DNA of 15,291 nt from Tritrichomonas foetus (Eukaryota; Parabasalia; Tritrichomonadida; Tritrichomonadidae), in contig MLAK01000353.1 in assembly GCA_001839685.1 (NCBI GenBank), positions 105,765 through 121,055 on the forward strand. The letters are read 5' to 3'. Within the stretch, counting starts at the first letter, position 1. Every line of letters begins with the position of its first letter. Under the pieces are notes generated by a model. It was given only the letters and a program-made list of their open reading frames with translations. It had not been told where the DNA came from and searched no databases. Made by a program: the position numbers and the translations under genes. Of this stretch, positions 1 to 7,949 are shown one piece after another.

Positions 1-936
1 AAGATTAATCCATGTTTCTTCATTTTGGATTGGGTTTGAAGAAGCTTACGGAAAATCTGATTTTAAAAAAATGACTTTTTGAATAGTCACTGTTTTTTTC
101 AGATGTTTACAGAGGTGATTATATTGAAATCTTAAAAATACTTTTTAAGGGAGATCTATTACTTTTTGAGGGCGACTGACAGCTTTTTGTGATTTCATCA
201 GAAAAAATTATTCACTTTTTGTGCATGTTTGTTTCAAAATAATTCTGAGATATCTCAAATATTTCAATACCCATCTGAAAAATCATCATCATCACATATT
301 CAATTTTTTTAATAGTTAACGGCATGGGACTACATCCTTAAAACCAAGAAAGAAGAACAGAACAAGCATGAAATGATATGAAGAAGATGACAACAATAGA
401 TTTTCTAAACTTTAGTTGCTAGTTCAATTTATTCGATAATATTTTGATTCAAAAACTGAACCACAAATTCAAATAACTTGCTATTGATTTTAAGATAATT
501 CCCATTTTTGTAGCATTTCCTAAAAGAATCAATTCTCTGTGTTTTGGGAATAATTGTTGGAGATAGGTTAGCCACGAAAATAAATAAAAAGTGACTCAAA
601 AAGGTTTGAAGATGAAATTTAGAATGAATGGAATTCATTGTTTTGTATCGGCATATTCAAATGAAAGGAAATCACATAATTCAATTTTTTGATTGAATAT
701 TCAAAATTGTGAAAAAATATATTTTCGAAAAAAAAGTAATTCAAAAAGAGATATTTTGAGAATAAGATTATCGCAAATTGAATGTCTCTGAAAAATGAGT
801 AAAAACTTTTCACTACTTGCGAATAATAATAATAAAAATATATAAACTTGAAAAAAATAATCAATTGAATGCACACAATCAATTACATAATTATAAAATA
901 TAAAATTAATCATGATTTGAACTTGAATCACTGTCG

Positions 937-941
<5 letters not shown>
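1..941. other. AT-rich intergenic DNA, no gene seen
   Basis: No convincing coding sequence is visible on either strand. Short open frames here are rich in Phe, Ile, Asn and Lys, as expected of AT-rich spacer, and match no family I recognise. The stretch has many short T and A runs. It leads into the microsatellite that follows, and I see no RNA gene. Confidence 0.6.
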
Positions 942-1021
<80 letters not shown>

Positions 1022-1041
1022 GTTGTTGTTGTTGTTGTTGT
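942..1041. repeat. TTA/TTG trinucleotide microsatellite
   Basis: About 26 uninterrupted TTA units (roughly 942-1020) pass directly into seven TTG units (1021-1041), followed by a decayed end containing TCGCTAATGTTG. Read on the minus strand, the tract would encode a long polyasparagine run, and on the plus strand polyisoleucine then polyvaline. Neither frame has a credible gene around it, so I read it as a simple repeat and not as a protein. The clean A-to-G switch at the third position of every unit suggests one substitution that then spread by slippage. Confidence 0.95.
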
Positions 1042-1042
1042 C

Positions 1043-2017
1043 GCTAATGTTGTAAAAATTATCATCAAAGAGCAAATAATTGGAAAATACTGATTTTCAT
1101 TCGGCGGAATTTTTTGTTATCAATGAGTTTCGTTTTTTGACAGTCAAAATGGGTAGGAGTTATTGTAAGAAGTGGAAAAGACACCTTTGAAAAAATTATC
1201 AACTTTTTTTTAATCCCTCGTTTGCACTCGGTCTTTCCAAAAAATATTTATGTGTTTTTATACTATTTACACTTCCTACTTAAAATTTTTAAGTTAAAAC
1301 GATTGATCACCTTTAGCTACGATGGTAAATGTGACTTTGTAGCCCACTGGACTCATTCTCTCATTTGAAGAAGCGCTAGCATATGGCCGATGCTCCCTCC
1401 GTCGTGTTCTGTTGTCACTTCAACCCAAAGAACAAGCAATGTTCACTTTTGACCTTGATTTGATCTTTCACTTCACAATTCAAAAAAACATAGAAAACTG
1501 AATATTCATCGATTGGTTGAAAGACGTTGAAGATGGCATTCATCTATGAGAATATAATGTCTATTCACCAATGTTGTAAAACCATGGCTTTCAGAACATT
1601 AGAGTTTATTCTATTATTTTTCTCCAATAGTGTTTCAATGGGATGATGTTCCTTTTTTCTATCGTTTTGTCTTTGACGGTTGGTACTCAAAGTGCATTTT
1701 AAATTGTTTATAAGCGTGAAACTTTTTAAGTATAAATTGAATGAATATTCAAAAATTAATGTGTGCCTTTCAAATTAAATTAAATTTTGACAATGTGCAT
1801 CTTGTATCGGCCTCTTTTTACTATTAATTTCTCATCGAATCGTGACGATATACCAATTATAGATATCTATTTGAATAAATAACTTTTTGAATTTTCAACG
1901 GTGATTTTATAGAATTAATTGAATTAAATAAAATTATCTTAAATTTGCATTCTTTGCATCCCCTTCAAAAATTGTGATACTTCTCAATTGTCTATTGATT
2001 TAAAATGATGAAAAGCA
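1043..2017. other. Intergenic DNA upstream of sialidase
   Basis: No gene is supported. A stretch around 1320-1480 is noticeably richer in G and C than its surroundings, but all frames through it are stopped within a few dozen codons and none resembles a known family. It could be a decayed gene or element, or simply spacer. No tRNA-like T-arm or box motif was found. The last few hundred bases before the sialidase are AT-rich and lack an obvious TATA-type element at a fixed distance. Confidence 0.5.
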
Positions 2018-2019
2018 CT

Positions 2020-2025
2020 TCATTC
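2020..2025 (+). promoter_or_regulatory. Putative initiator (Inr) of the sialidase gene
   Basis: The hexamer TCATTC matches the trichomonad initiator rule (TCA, then pyrimidine, then T or A), with the presumed transcription start at A2022. That start gives a leader of only 8 nt before the ATG at 2030, typical of trichomonad mRNAs. Two other ATGs at 2005 and 2008 lie upstream of this start and out of frame, so a transcript starting at 2022 would exclude them. The match is seen in the sequence; the transcription start is inferred. Confidence 0.55.
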
Positions 2026-2029
2026 AAAA

Positions 2030-3199
2030 ATGTTTTCTTTCTTCATCTTTTTCTCACCTGTCTTCTCAGCGATTGAAGAGCCGGTGCATCATGTCATCTA
2101 CTCCAATAACGACTTTGGTTCGAAATATTTCCGTATTCCTGCAATTTGCACAGCCCAAGACGGGACATTAGTGACAGCCACCGATCAACGTTTCTATAAC
2201 AGCGGCGATCTTCCACAGGCCATCGATGTTTTAATTAGGCGTAGCAAAGACCACGCCCTTTCGTGGGAGGCTCCAATCACCATCGCTGGTGGCGATACAA
2301 CAACATTCGGCTATGGCGATCCTTCCCTCGTAGTTGACAAGAAGACAGGCGCTATTATTTGTGTCTTCAACGGCGGCCCTGGAATCCATTCGAGTACTCC
2401 AGAAGTGCCAACACGCCAATATTACTGCATCAGTTTCGATCACGGCGCAAGCTGGAGCGATCCAGAAGAAATTACGGCATTTTTCTACGGCATAAATTGC
2501 ACAGATACCTTCCGCAGAGAAAATTGGAAATTCTGCTTCATATCGGCCGGCAAAGGTGTTTGCTCAGAAAGCGGAAGAATAATGTTCGTTGGAGTCGTCA
2601 AATATATCGATGGAAGTGGTTATTACGATTATCTACTTTATACGAACGATCTCGGAAAGACATGGAAAGTGAGTAAAGAGTATGCTTGCCATACAGGTGA
2701 TGAATCGAAAGTTGAACAACTCGTAAACGGTTCGATTTTGATGTCGATTCGAAATGGCGGCGGCTATCGATATTTCGCTATTTCAAATGATGACGGAGAT
2801 ACATGGGAGCCATACTACACTCGATATGATTTGAGGGATCCATACTGTAATGGAGAAATTTTGCGGTTTACTTCAATCAAAAATGGTGACGATAAAAACC
2901 GCCTTTTGCACACAAATTTGGACAGTCAGAATGGGCGCCAAAATCTTACCGTAAAAATGTCATATGATGAAGGTGAAACTTGGCCAATTGTAAAGGTAAT
3001 CAAATCTGGATCATCAATTTACTCAACAGCAACTATAGATACCGATGGAGCAATCATGCTGTATTGGGAAAATTCAGAAGGTGATGATATTCAAATGACT
3101 GTAACAAGACTCACTGTTGAATGGCTGACTGATGGACAAGATACTTACACACCACCAGCCAAGAGAAACAAGAATGTGAATTATAGCGGAAAAAACTGA
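2030..3199 (+). CDS. Secreted sialidase (neuraminidase), GH33 family
   Basis: Exo-alpha-sialidase of 389 residues that would release terminal sialic acid from glycoconjugates. Residues 1-14 form a short hydrophobic signal peptide, so the enzyme is probably secreted, and I see no other membrane segment or anchor. The FRIP motif (34-37) supplies the first arginine of the substrate-binding triad, R35; R241 and R303 fit the other two. D60 fits the acid/base, and Y331 with E229 fits the nucleophile pair. There are five Asp-boxes: a degenerate one at 72-79 with Ala for Gly, then 135-142, 205-212, 252-259 and 311-318. These spread along the six-bladed propeller as usual for the family. Sequons occur at N156, N233, N305 and N384. 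The length is that of a single catalytic domain, with no lectin module. Residue roles are by family pattern, not by structure. The start is supported by the signal peptide and the Inr 8 nt upstream. Confidence 0.93.
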   Translation: MFSFFIFFSPVFSAIEEPVHHVIYSNNDFGSKYFRIPAICTAQDGTLVTATDQRFYNSGDLPQAIDVLIRRSKDHALSWEAPITIAGGDTTTFGYGDPSLVVDKKTGAIICVFNGGPGIHSSTPEVPTRQYYCISFDHGASWSDPEEITAFFYGINCTDTFRRENWKFCFISAGKGVCSESGRIMFVGVVKYIDGSGYYDYLLYTNDLGKTWKVSKEYACHTGDESKVEQLVNGSILMSIRNGGGYRYFAISNDDGDTWEPYYTRYDLRDPYCNGEILRFTSIKNGDDKNRLLHTNLDSQNGRQNLTVKMSYDEGETWPIVKVIKSGSSIYSTATIDTDGAIMLYWENSEGDDIQMTVTRLTVEWLTDGQDTYTPPAKRNKNVNYSGKN

Positions 3200-3492
3200 T
3201 TCTTAATTGCGTTGTAACAATATAAATTGTTGTAAACATAAATACTTTTTATAAATATAAATTGTCGTAAATAAAAATTCGAGAAAATATTTTGAGAATT
3301 CAATTTTTTGAAAGTTCATCACAAGATGAGATTATGGTGCTCCTAACTGACATTTGTTTCTCCTTCTTCTGATATCGAAATTCCTTTGATTTTTCCTTGA
3401 AATGATTTCAATGACATGTTATCAATGACATAAATCCAAATAAAGGTCTACAGCGAATTTGGGTAAGAGATAAAATGCATTCTCTGAGAGAT
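3200..3492. other. Sialidase 3' flank
   Basis: AT-rich spacer following the sialidase stop. It contains two near-copies of an AT-rich block (around 3222-3244 and 3255-3276, core ATATAAATTGT followed by GTAAA), probably a local duplication in the 3' flank. Several TAAA and AATAAA-like words follow the stop and could serve polyadenylation, but they are too frequent in such DNA to assign. No gene is seen. Confidence 0.5.
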
Positions 3493-3558
3493 CCTCCTAT
3501 ATGAAAGGTCTACATCGTGGTCCCCACCCTAAAGGGATGGGTCCCACTCTATAGACCT
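3493..3558 (+). repeat. Left terminal inverted repeat with internal hairpin
   Basis: This 66-bp end is the reverse complement of 3939-4004 except at one base: A3537 here, T at the matching position of the other copy. Within it, AGGTCTA (3506-3512) pairs with TAGACCT (3552-3558), GTGG (3517-3520) with CCAC (3544-3547), and CCC (3527-3529) with GGG (3534-3536) around a TAAA loop. The whole inner 53 nt could therefore form an imperfect stem-loop. The single difference lies in the stem and restores an A-T pair in the right copy. Confidence 0.85.
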
Positions 3559-3775
3559 CAGAAAATCTGCAAGAATTGAGAGGAAGTATCAGTAAAACTG
3601 CAAGATCTGCAAAATCTGCAAGATCTGCAAAAAATCTGCAGAAGAAATCTCAGCAAGAATCTGCAAATCTGCAAGAATTGAAAGGAAGTCCTCAGAATTT
3701 CTGCAAGAATTGAAAGGAAGTCCTCAGAAAATCTGCAAGAATTGAGAAGATGTCCTCAGAAAATCTGCAAGATTC
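3559..3775 (+). repeat. Tandem-repeat core of the mobile element
   Basis: A short satellite with a monomer of about 32 bp, recognisable by CTGCAAGAATTGAAAGGAAGT followed by CCTCAG in its best copies (roughly 3665-3765). Between the flanking monomers is a denser array of a smaller unit, ATCTGCAAG/ATCTGCAAA (about 3598-3675). The smaller unit is part of the larger one, so the array is nested. There is no coding potential. Confidence 0.8.
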
Positions 3776-3938
3776 TTCTAGAAGAAATTTTTAGTAGCTA
3801 TGACAACATCTGTGAGGATCATTTCTTTCGAAAGGTCTACAGAGTGGGACCCAACCCTTTTGGGACGACTTTCATATAGGATCTAAAAGAAATTCTTTAG
3901 TAGTTGTGATAACATTGGTGGACATCATTTCTTTCGAA
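3776..3938 (-). repeat. Degenerate internal copy of the element's right end
   Basis: About 105 bp around 3780-3885 is duplicated in the following stretch (3887-3990). Both copies run from an AGAAATT..TTAGTAG block through TCATTTCTTTCGAAAGGTCTA and the GTGGGACCCAACCCTTT segment to TTTCATATAGG. The inner copy has lost the GTGGGGACCACGATG part and ends TTTCATATAGGATCT instead of TTTCATATAGGAGG. It looks like a tandem duplication of the right end in which the inner copy decayed while the outer copy stayed matched to the left end. Confidence 0.7.
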
Positions 3939-4004
3939 AGGTCTATAGAGTGGGACCCAACCCTTTAGGGTGGGGACCACGATGTAGACCTTTCATATAG
4001 GAGG
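3939..4004 (-). repeat. Right terminal inverted repeat
   Basis: Reverse complement of the left end with 65 of 66 matches. It ends CATATAGGAGG and is followed at once by GAGAT, the same pentamer that precedes the left end. It carries the same internal self-complementarity, with a better-paired stem than the left copy. Confidence 0.85.
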
Positions 4005-4266
4005 GAGATCCAATAAAGTTTTAAATGAATAAAGCAGAGTTTTAAATTTAATAGAAATTCACTACACATTTTCATAAAAGAATGGAATTAACAAGACTGA
4101 ACTTTGTTATTTTAAAATCTCGCCTATAATTGGGCTTTTAATAACTTCACACTTTTACCATGCCAGTATGAAGCACTATACTTAAGATTATAAAGTAAAA
4201 ATAAAATTTGTTTAATTAATATGGAAAAATTGTCTCAGAAAGTGTAATTTATTGTCAAAAATGAAA

Positions 4267-4272
4267 TCATTA
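4267..4272 (+). promoter_or_regulatory. Putative initiator of the ankyrin pseudogene
   Basis: TCATTA is a perfect match to the trichomonad initiator pattern. It lies 23 nt before the ATG at 4292, counted from the presumed start A4269. Its survival ahead of a damaged gene suggests that the damage is recent or that the locus may still be transcribed. An in-sequence match only; such hexamers also arise by chance in AT-rich DNA. Confidence 0.4.
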
Positions 4273-4291
4273 GTTGATATTCAAGGTATAA

Positions 4292-5027
4292 ATGGTCTTG
4301 TATGGCTATTTATCTTTAGAAAAAGTTGATCATTGGATTGAAATGTCTCAAGTGTTTGTTACAGAGACATCTACAAAGCCAAAACTCCAAGGAAAGGCTG
4401 CATTAAGATCTGCATTACGTGGTGATGATTCTGGCAAACTTAAAGAAGCTATTGAAAGTTTCAAAAAATCTCCACAATTTAAACAAGAAGATCTTGTTTT
4501 TTATTAATATTCTGATGATGAAGCTCTTATGAATTGTGCTAAATCTGGTCAAGCTGATTTTGTTCGTGTACTTGTTGAAGGTGGTGCAAATGGGAACACT
4601 GGTGAGTTTTTTTACTTGAATTCATCTTTCGAACGCCTCTTCAATGGTCCCTGATGACTGGGAAAGAAGATGTTGTTGAAGCTTTAATTGAAGCAGGCAT
4701 TGATTTGAACTTTGGTAATCCACCGCCAATCACAATTGCAGCTTCGCTTGGAAGATTAAATTCTGTAAAACTTATGTTGGAGCATAATGTTGATGTTTCT
4801 GCTGAAGTTCATTTTTATGTTTTGTTAATGATGTCTTTCTTTCTATATTTTCATACTGTTTTATTTCTGTTTTTAATGATGTTCTTTTTTTCATGTTTTT
4901 CATGTTTATTTTTGATGTTTATCGAACTGCCCTTGATTTAGCGGAGAATTATAATCGGGAAGAAATTGTTGAACTTTTAAAGGAAGCAGGTGCTCGAAAA
5001 GGAGTTAACCCTATTCTTGCACATTAA
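4292..5027 (+). pseudogene. Broken ankyrin-repeat protein gene
   Basis: Three adjoining frames together make one ankyrin-repeat protein. The first opens at ATG 4292, with a second candidate ATG at 4343 giving MSQVFVTE. It hits an in-frame TAA at 4505-4507, then continues in the same frame with repeat-like DDEALMNCAKSGQADFV and EGGAN (to about 4600). The next frame picks up at about 4633 with TPLQWSLMTGKEDVVEALI and further ankyrin helices to 4806. A T-rich insert of about 107 nt (4807-4913) then breaks the frame. The last frame (4914-5027) carries a final repeat, RTALDLAENYNREEIVELL, and ends in TAA. The breaks lack GT...AG boundaries of the trichomonad type, so introns do not explain them. 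Ankyrin repeats are protein-binding modules; this copy is probably no longer functional. Sequencing error is unlikely to explain a 107-nt insert. Confidence 0.82.
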
Positions 5028-6010
5028 AAGAGGGCTGAATGACCCGCAAATAGATAAAAATAAACTAATTATTTTTCATTGATCGATCATCATGTGATTT
5101 TCGTCAATATTATTCCGAAAATGAAATTAAATTTTTCAAAAAGCTCTTTCTTATGAGTTATATGTAATAATAAGTACTTTTTTTTCATAAAAAATGATAG
5201 TCTCCATTATTATCAACTGTAGAGTATTCTACAATTATTTGGACAAAAAGGTAAAGAGAAGTTATTATCCATGATTTTCAAAGAACTTGTTAAAATGCGG
5301 GGATTATCATATTGTTTTTGATAAAATAAATAATTTTCATCCAATAGAATATTCTTGTTGATTTCTATGTTTTGAGAAAGATATTTATGCAAGATTTTAT
5401 TTTATTTTTTTCTTTCGTCATTAAACTCACTCAAGATATGGATTACAAACTTGTCATGATATAATTTTTTCAACAGCTTTTTCGTACTTTCTCAATATAT
5501 GACGAAACATTTTTTGTTCTATTTTTCACCAATATTATTCACCGACATACAATTGAAAATCATTGTTAATAGATTTGGAAAAGAAAAGAAATTCCATCCA
5601 TTTCTTCTAATATTGAGAGAGTTGAAGACATAGAGAGTATAATTGTAGTAATGAGTTCCAATTTTCTTCTATCATTCACTAAAAGTATGATGAAAAATCA
5701 AAATATTTGCTGAGCTCATTACGATACCCAAATGTTCCATAAAACCCACAATCCAAGAAATTCTAGAATCAAATCTGTCAGTGAAATATCATTAATTTTT
5801 TTTTTTTGATTACTATCATTTTCCTAATTCTCTTTTTCGAAGTCTTCTATTTCATAAAAAAGAATTCACTTAATATCCAAAAATGTAGATGAATTCGATT
5901 ACAGAAACTGAGATATTCCCAGTGTCACTATGGCGAGTTTTATCAATAATACCTCGCTTCAACAAACCCCATGACGGGCGTATTCGAACTCATTAAGAAA
6001 GAAAGAGACT
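5028..6010. other. AT-rich intergenic DNA between the ankyrin pseudogene and the DENN gene
   Basis: No gene is supported on either strand. The sequence is rich in A and T runs. A slightly GC-richer patch at about 5890-5995 was read in six frames without giving a recognisable protein, and it has no tRNA fold: an ATTCGAAC word near 5971 resembles a T-loop, but the bases around it do not pair. It may hold the remains of an old gene. Confidence 0.5.
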
Positions 6011-6110
6011 TAAAGAATAATCACAAAATAAAAAGAATAATCACAAAACAAAAAGAATAATCACAAAACAAAAAGAATAATCACAAAACAAAAAGAATAG
6101 CCATAAAATA
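6011..6110. repeat. 20-bp tandem repeat, five copies
   Basis: Five consecutive 20-bp units of the form AAAAGAATAATCACAAAACA, followed by a degraded AAAATAATTA. The three middle units are identical; the first differs at two positions and the last at several, the usual pattern of an array that homogenises in the centre. It lies about 90 bp beyond the 3' end of the DENN gene. No function is apparent. Confidence 0.93.
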
Positions 6111-6197
6111 AAAATAATTAAAATAGGATGACGAAATAATTGATTAATTTTTATGTAAACAACAAAAACACATTTTTCCATGATGTAAAACATGAAG

Positions 6198-7490
6198 TCA
6201 CTTCTTAAACTTCTGTTGCTGCATGAAAATCATCAAATCCCGCATTCCCTTAGAATTCAATACACTGAAGAAGTCATCAGGGATATATTTCTCAAAGCCA
6301 CGGATAATGTGGTCACTAAACATTCCAACAACATCACTTTCGTAAATATATTGTTCAACTGAATCTTTTTTATGATATTTTGAAATCTTCGAATCAAGTA
6401 AAGTTTTTGCCAAATTAGTTTTCAAATCTGAATCATTCAAATTAACATCTGCCATTTTAGCGGAAATCAGAAGTACACCATGAATAAATTCCCAAAGTAA
6501 TAATTGAATTCTATAAGCTGGAAAAGCACAACAGTTTTTGTAAAAAGTTAATTCTTCGGATATCATATCAGAAACTTTTTGAATTAAAACGATCATTTTC
6601 TGCCCAATTTTTGGATTAGGTGAAGTAATTAACGTACCAAAATCAAGATTTACTAAATTATCAATCGATATCCCTTTCATTTCTTTATGCATTAGCAATT
6701 TGAAAGGCACGCCAATAATGAAAGGAAAAGGTGAATTCGCAGTTTCAACGTAATTCTTCGGAAGAGTCGAAATAAACAAATTCGGCCATTTGATTGGATA
6801 CAATAACGACAACAAAGAGAAACACCCAACACATAATTGTGTTGTATCGATCGACGTTACGAATATACTTGTCCCGGTGAGCAAATGAAGCAAAATATTC
6901 AATATTTGGGATGGCTTCAAAAGACTGAAAATGAATTGATGAAAGCGACCAATTTCAGCAGCAGGACAAATGTCAAACGGCGCGATGTACAGCTTATTTT
7001 CCAGAATTGATTGGTCGATTGCCGGATGTAAATATAATTCTAATTCGTCTTCAATGTTCAAATTGGTGGCTGAGAGATGGTTGTATAAATTCATAAGGAT
7101 TGCTCTGAAAACATACGGATGTAAAAATTTCGACTCGATGACTAAAATTATCAAATTTTTCTCATCAATCGAGCAGGACTCTTTGGTGAGCTGGAAAGTA
7201 ATTCGGTTCTTGGTTTCGAGAATTATCGAGTAAATGACGCGAATTCCGTCCTCAGGGCTGAGAGTGGCCATATGGAAATATGGCTGGCTCAAATTCGGGA
7301 GGGCGTCTCGCGATGGAACGATATGTTCGGATGTTCCAGTTAGCGGATTGTTGTTTTGCGGGTAGTTGAGTAAAAGCGATTTTTGTGATCCTTCATGATC
7401 GATTGACCAAACGGAAAAGTTTTCGAAAAAATTATCTTCGTCACCTTCATAAAAACGCAGGTAAGAGGTTCTTTCGGCAGCGTTATCCAT
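6198..7490 (-). CDS. DENN-domain protein, probable Rab exchange factor
   Basis: A 430-residue protein built almost wholly of a DENN module, a family that mostly acts as guanine-nucleotide exchange factors for Rab GTPases in membrane traffic. Residues about 66-140 fit the upstream uDENN part (YFHMATLSPEDG, then LVIESKFLHPYVFRAIL). The clearest part is the central cDENN at about 185-270, with FVTSIDTTQLCVGCFSLLSL, LYPIKW (230-235) and PFIIGV (256-261), all in family positions. Residues about 305-405 would be a weak dDENN. There is no signal peptide, membrane segment or extra domain, so it should be cytosolic. It begins at an ATG at 7488-7490; no strong initiator is seen just upstream. It stands alone and diverges from the glucosidase II beta gene. 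The Rab partner cannot be predicted. The family call is confident, the exchange activity inferred. Confidence 0.88.
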   Translation of the reverse strand: MDNAAERTSYLRFYEGDEDNFFENFSVWSIDHEGSQKSLLLNYPQNNNPLTGTSEHIVPSRDALPNLSQPYFHMATLSPEDGIRVIYSIILETKNRITFQLTKESCSIDEKNLIILVIESKFLHPYVFRAILMNLYNHLSATNLNIEDELELYLHPAIDQSILENKLYIAPFDICPAAEIGRFHQFIFSLLKPSQILNILLHLLTGTSIFVTSIDTTQLCVGCFSLLSLLYPIKWPNLFISTLPKNYVETANSPFPFIIGVPFKLLMHKEMKGISIDNLVNLDFGTLITSPNPKIGQKMIVLIQKVSDMISEELTFYKNCCAFPAYRIQLLLWEFIHGVLLISAKMADVNLNDSDLKTNLAKTLLDSKISKYHKKDSVEQYIYESDVVGMFSDHIIRGFEKYIPDDFFSVLNSKGMRDLMIFMQQQKFKK

Positions 7491-7926
7491 ATGTTTTGGG
7501 AATAAAATAAAATTTGATAATTTATGTCATTTTTTGATATTATCTCAAAAGTTCATATACCAAGTCTTATTTCCATGAAAAGTTTTCCAATTTCAGAACC
7601 AATTATACATTTAAAAGATTTTTTAACTAGTCTTCTCATATCTCGAATTCTTGTGTGAATATTATAACTATATACTTATCATATATTTATCTTCATGTAA
7701 TATTCATTAATTCAATGACTGATTGGATTTTTCACAATTTATTTATGAATTAATGAATGTTTCTTACCTCATGAAAATTAAATAGGATAGAATTCTGAGC
7801 AAATGATCAAATATCTTCTGAATCCTGCTATCTCACATTCGACCAAGCAACCCAACAAAACACATCAAACATTTTATATATTCAAATAATTTCACCTTTA
7901 TCAAGGTCAATTGCTCGTCTTTATGG
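7491..7926. other. Divergent intergenic region between the DENN and glucosidase II beta genes
   Basis: A 459-bp AT-rich spacer (7491-7949) between two genes read in opposite directions, so it must hold the promoters of both. No strong initiator is seen for the DENN gene within 60 bp of its ATG. A GGTCAATT word occurs twice on the glucosidase side (7905-7912 and 7925-7932). No coding sequence is seen. Confidence 0.5.
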
Positions 7927-7932
7927 TCAATT
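7927..7932 (+). promoter_or_regulatory. Possible weak initiator of the glucosidase II beta gene
   Basis: TCAATT departs from the usual initiator rule by having A instead of a pyrimidine after TCA. It lies 21 nt upstream of the ATG (from A7929), and the word GGTCAATT is repeated 20 bp further upstream. Only spacing and repetition support it. Confidence 0.25.
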
Positions 7933-7949
7933 AAAATTTTAAATTTTAA

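Larger units (their letters stand above)
3493..4004. mobile_element. Non-autonomous inverted-repeat DNA element (MITE-like)
   Basis: A 512-bp element with terminal inverted repeats of 66 bp each (3493-3558 and 3939-4004), identical at 65 of 66 positions and beginning CCTCCTATATGAAAGG. The pentamer GAGAT flanks both ends (3488-3492 and 4005-4009), which is what a 5-bp target-site duplication looks like. There is no open frame for a transposase, so movement would need an enzyme from elsewhere. The core holds tandem repeats (about 3559-3775) and a degenerate extra copy of the right-hand end near 3780-3885. Each terminal repeat can itself fold into a hairpin. The near-identity of the ends implies recent activity or conversion. 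The superfamily cannot be assigned from what is visible. Confidence 0.85.

Noticed and set aside
701..1075. Minus-strand frame with a long polyasparagine run
   Set aside because: The asparagines come from the TTA microsatellite, and the flanking residues are AT-driven low complexity with no family likeness.
2231..2676. Alternative frames on both strands inside the sialidase gene
   Set aside because: They are shadows of the sialidase frame with no recognisable protein.
3559..3775. Tandem repeats as a CRISPR array
   Set aside because: The units abut or nest with no unique spacers, and the array sits inside a mobile element in an apparently eukaryotic genome.
4600..4632. GGTGAGT as an intron donor in the ankyrin gene
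   Set aside because: It looks like an animal-type donor, but no AG acceptor or branch motif precedes the resumed frame, and the trichomonad donor is different. A frame change is the simpler reading.
5960..5990. Possible tRNA T-arm around ATTCGAAC
   Set aside because: The bases either side of the loop do not pair, and no anticodon arm or acceptor stem is found nearby.
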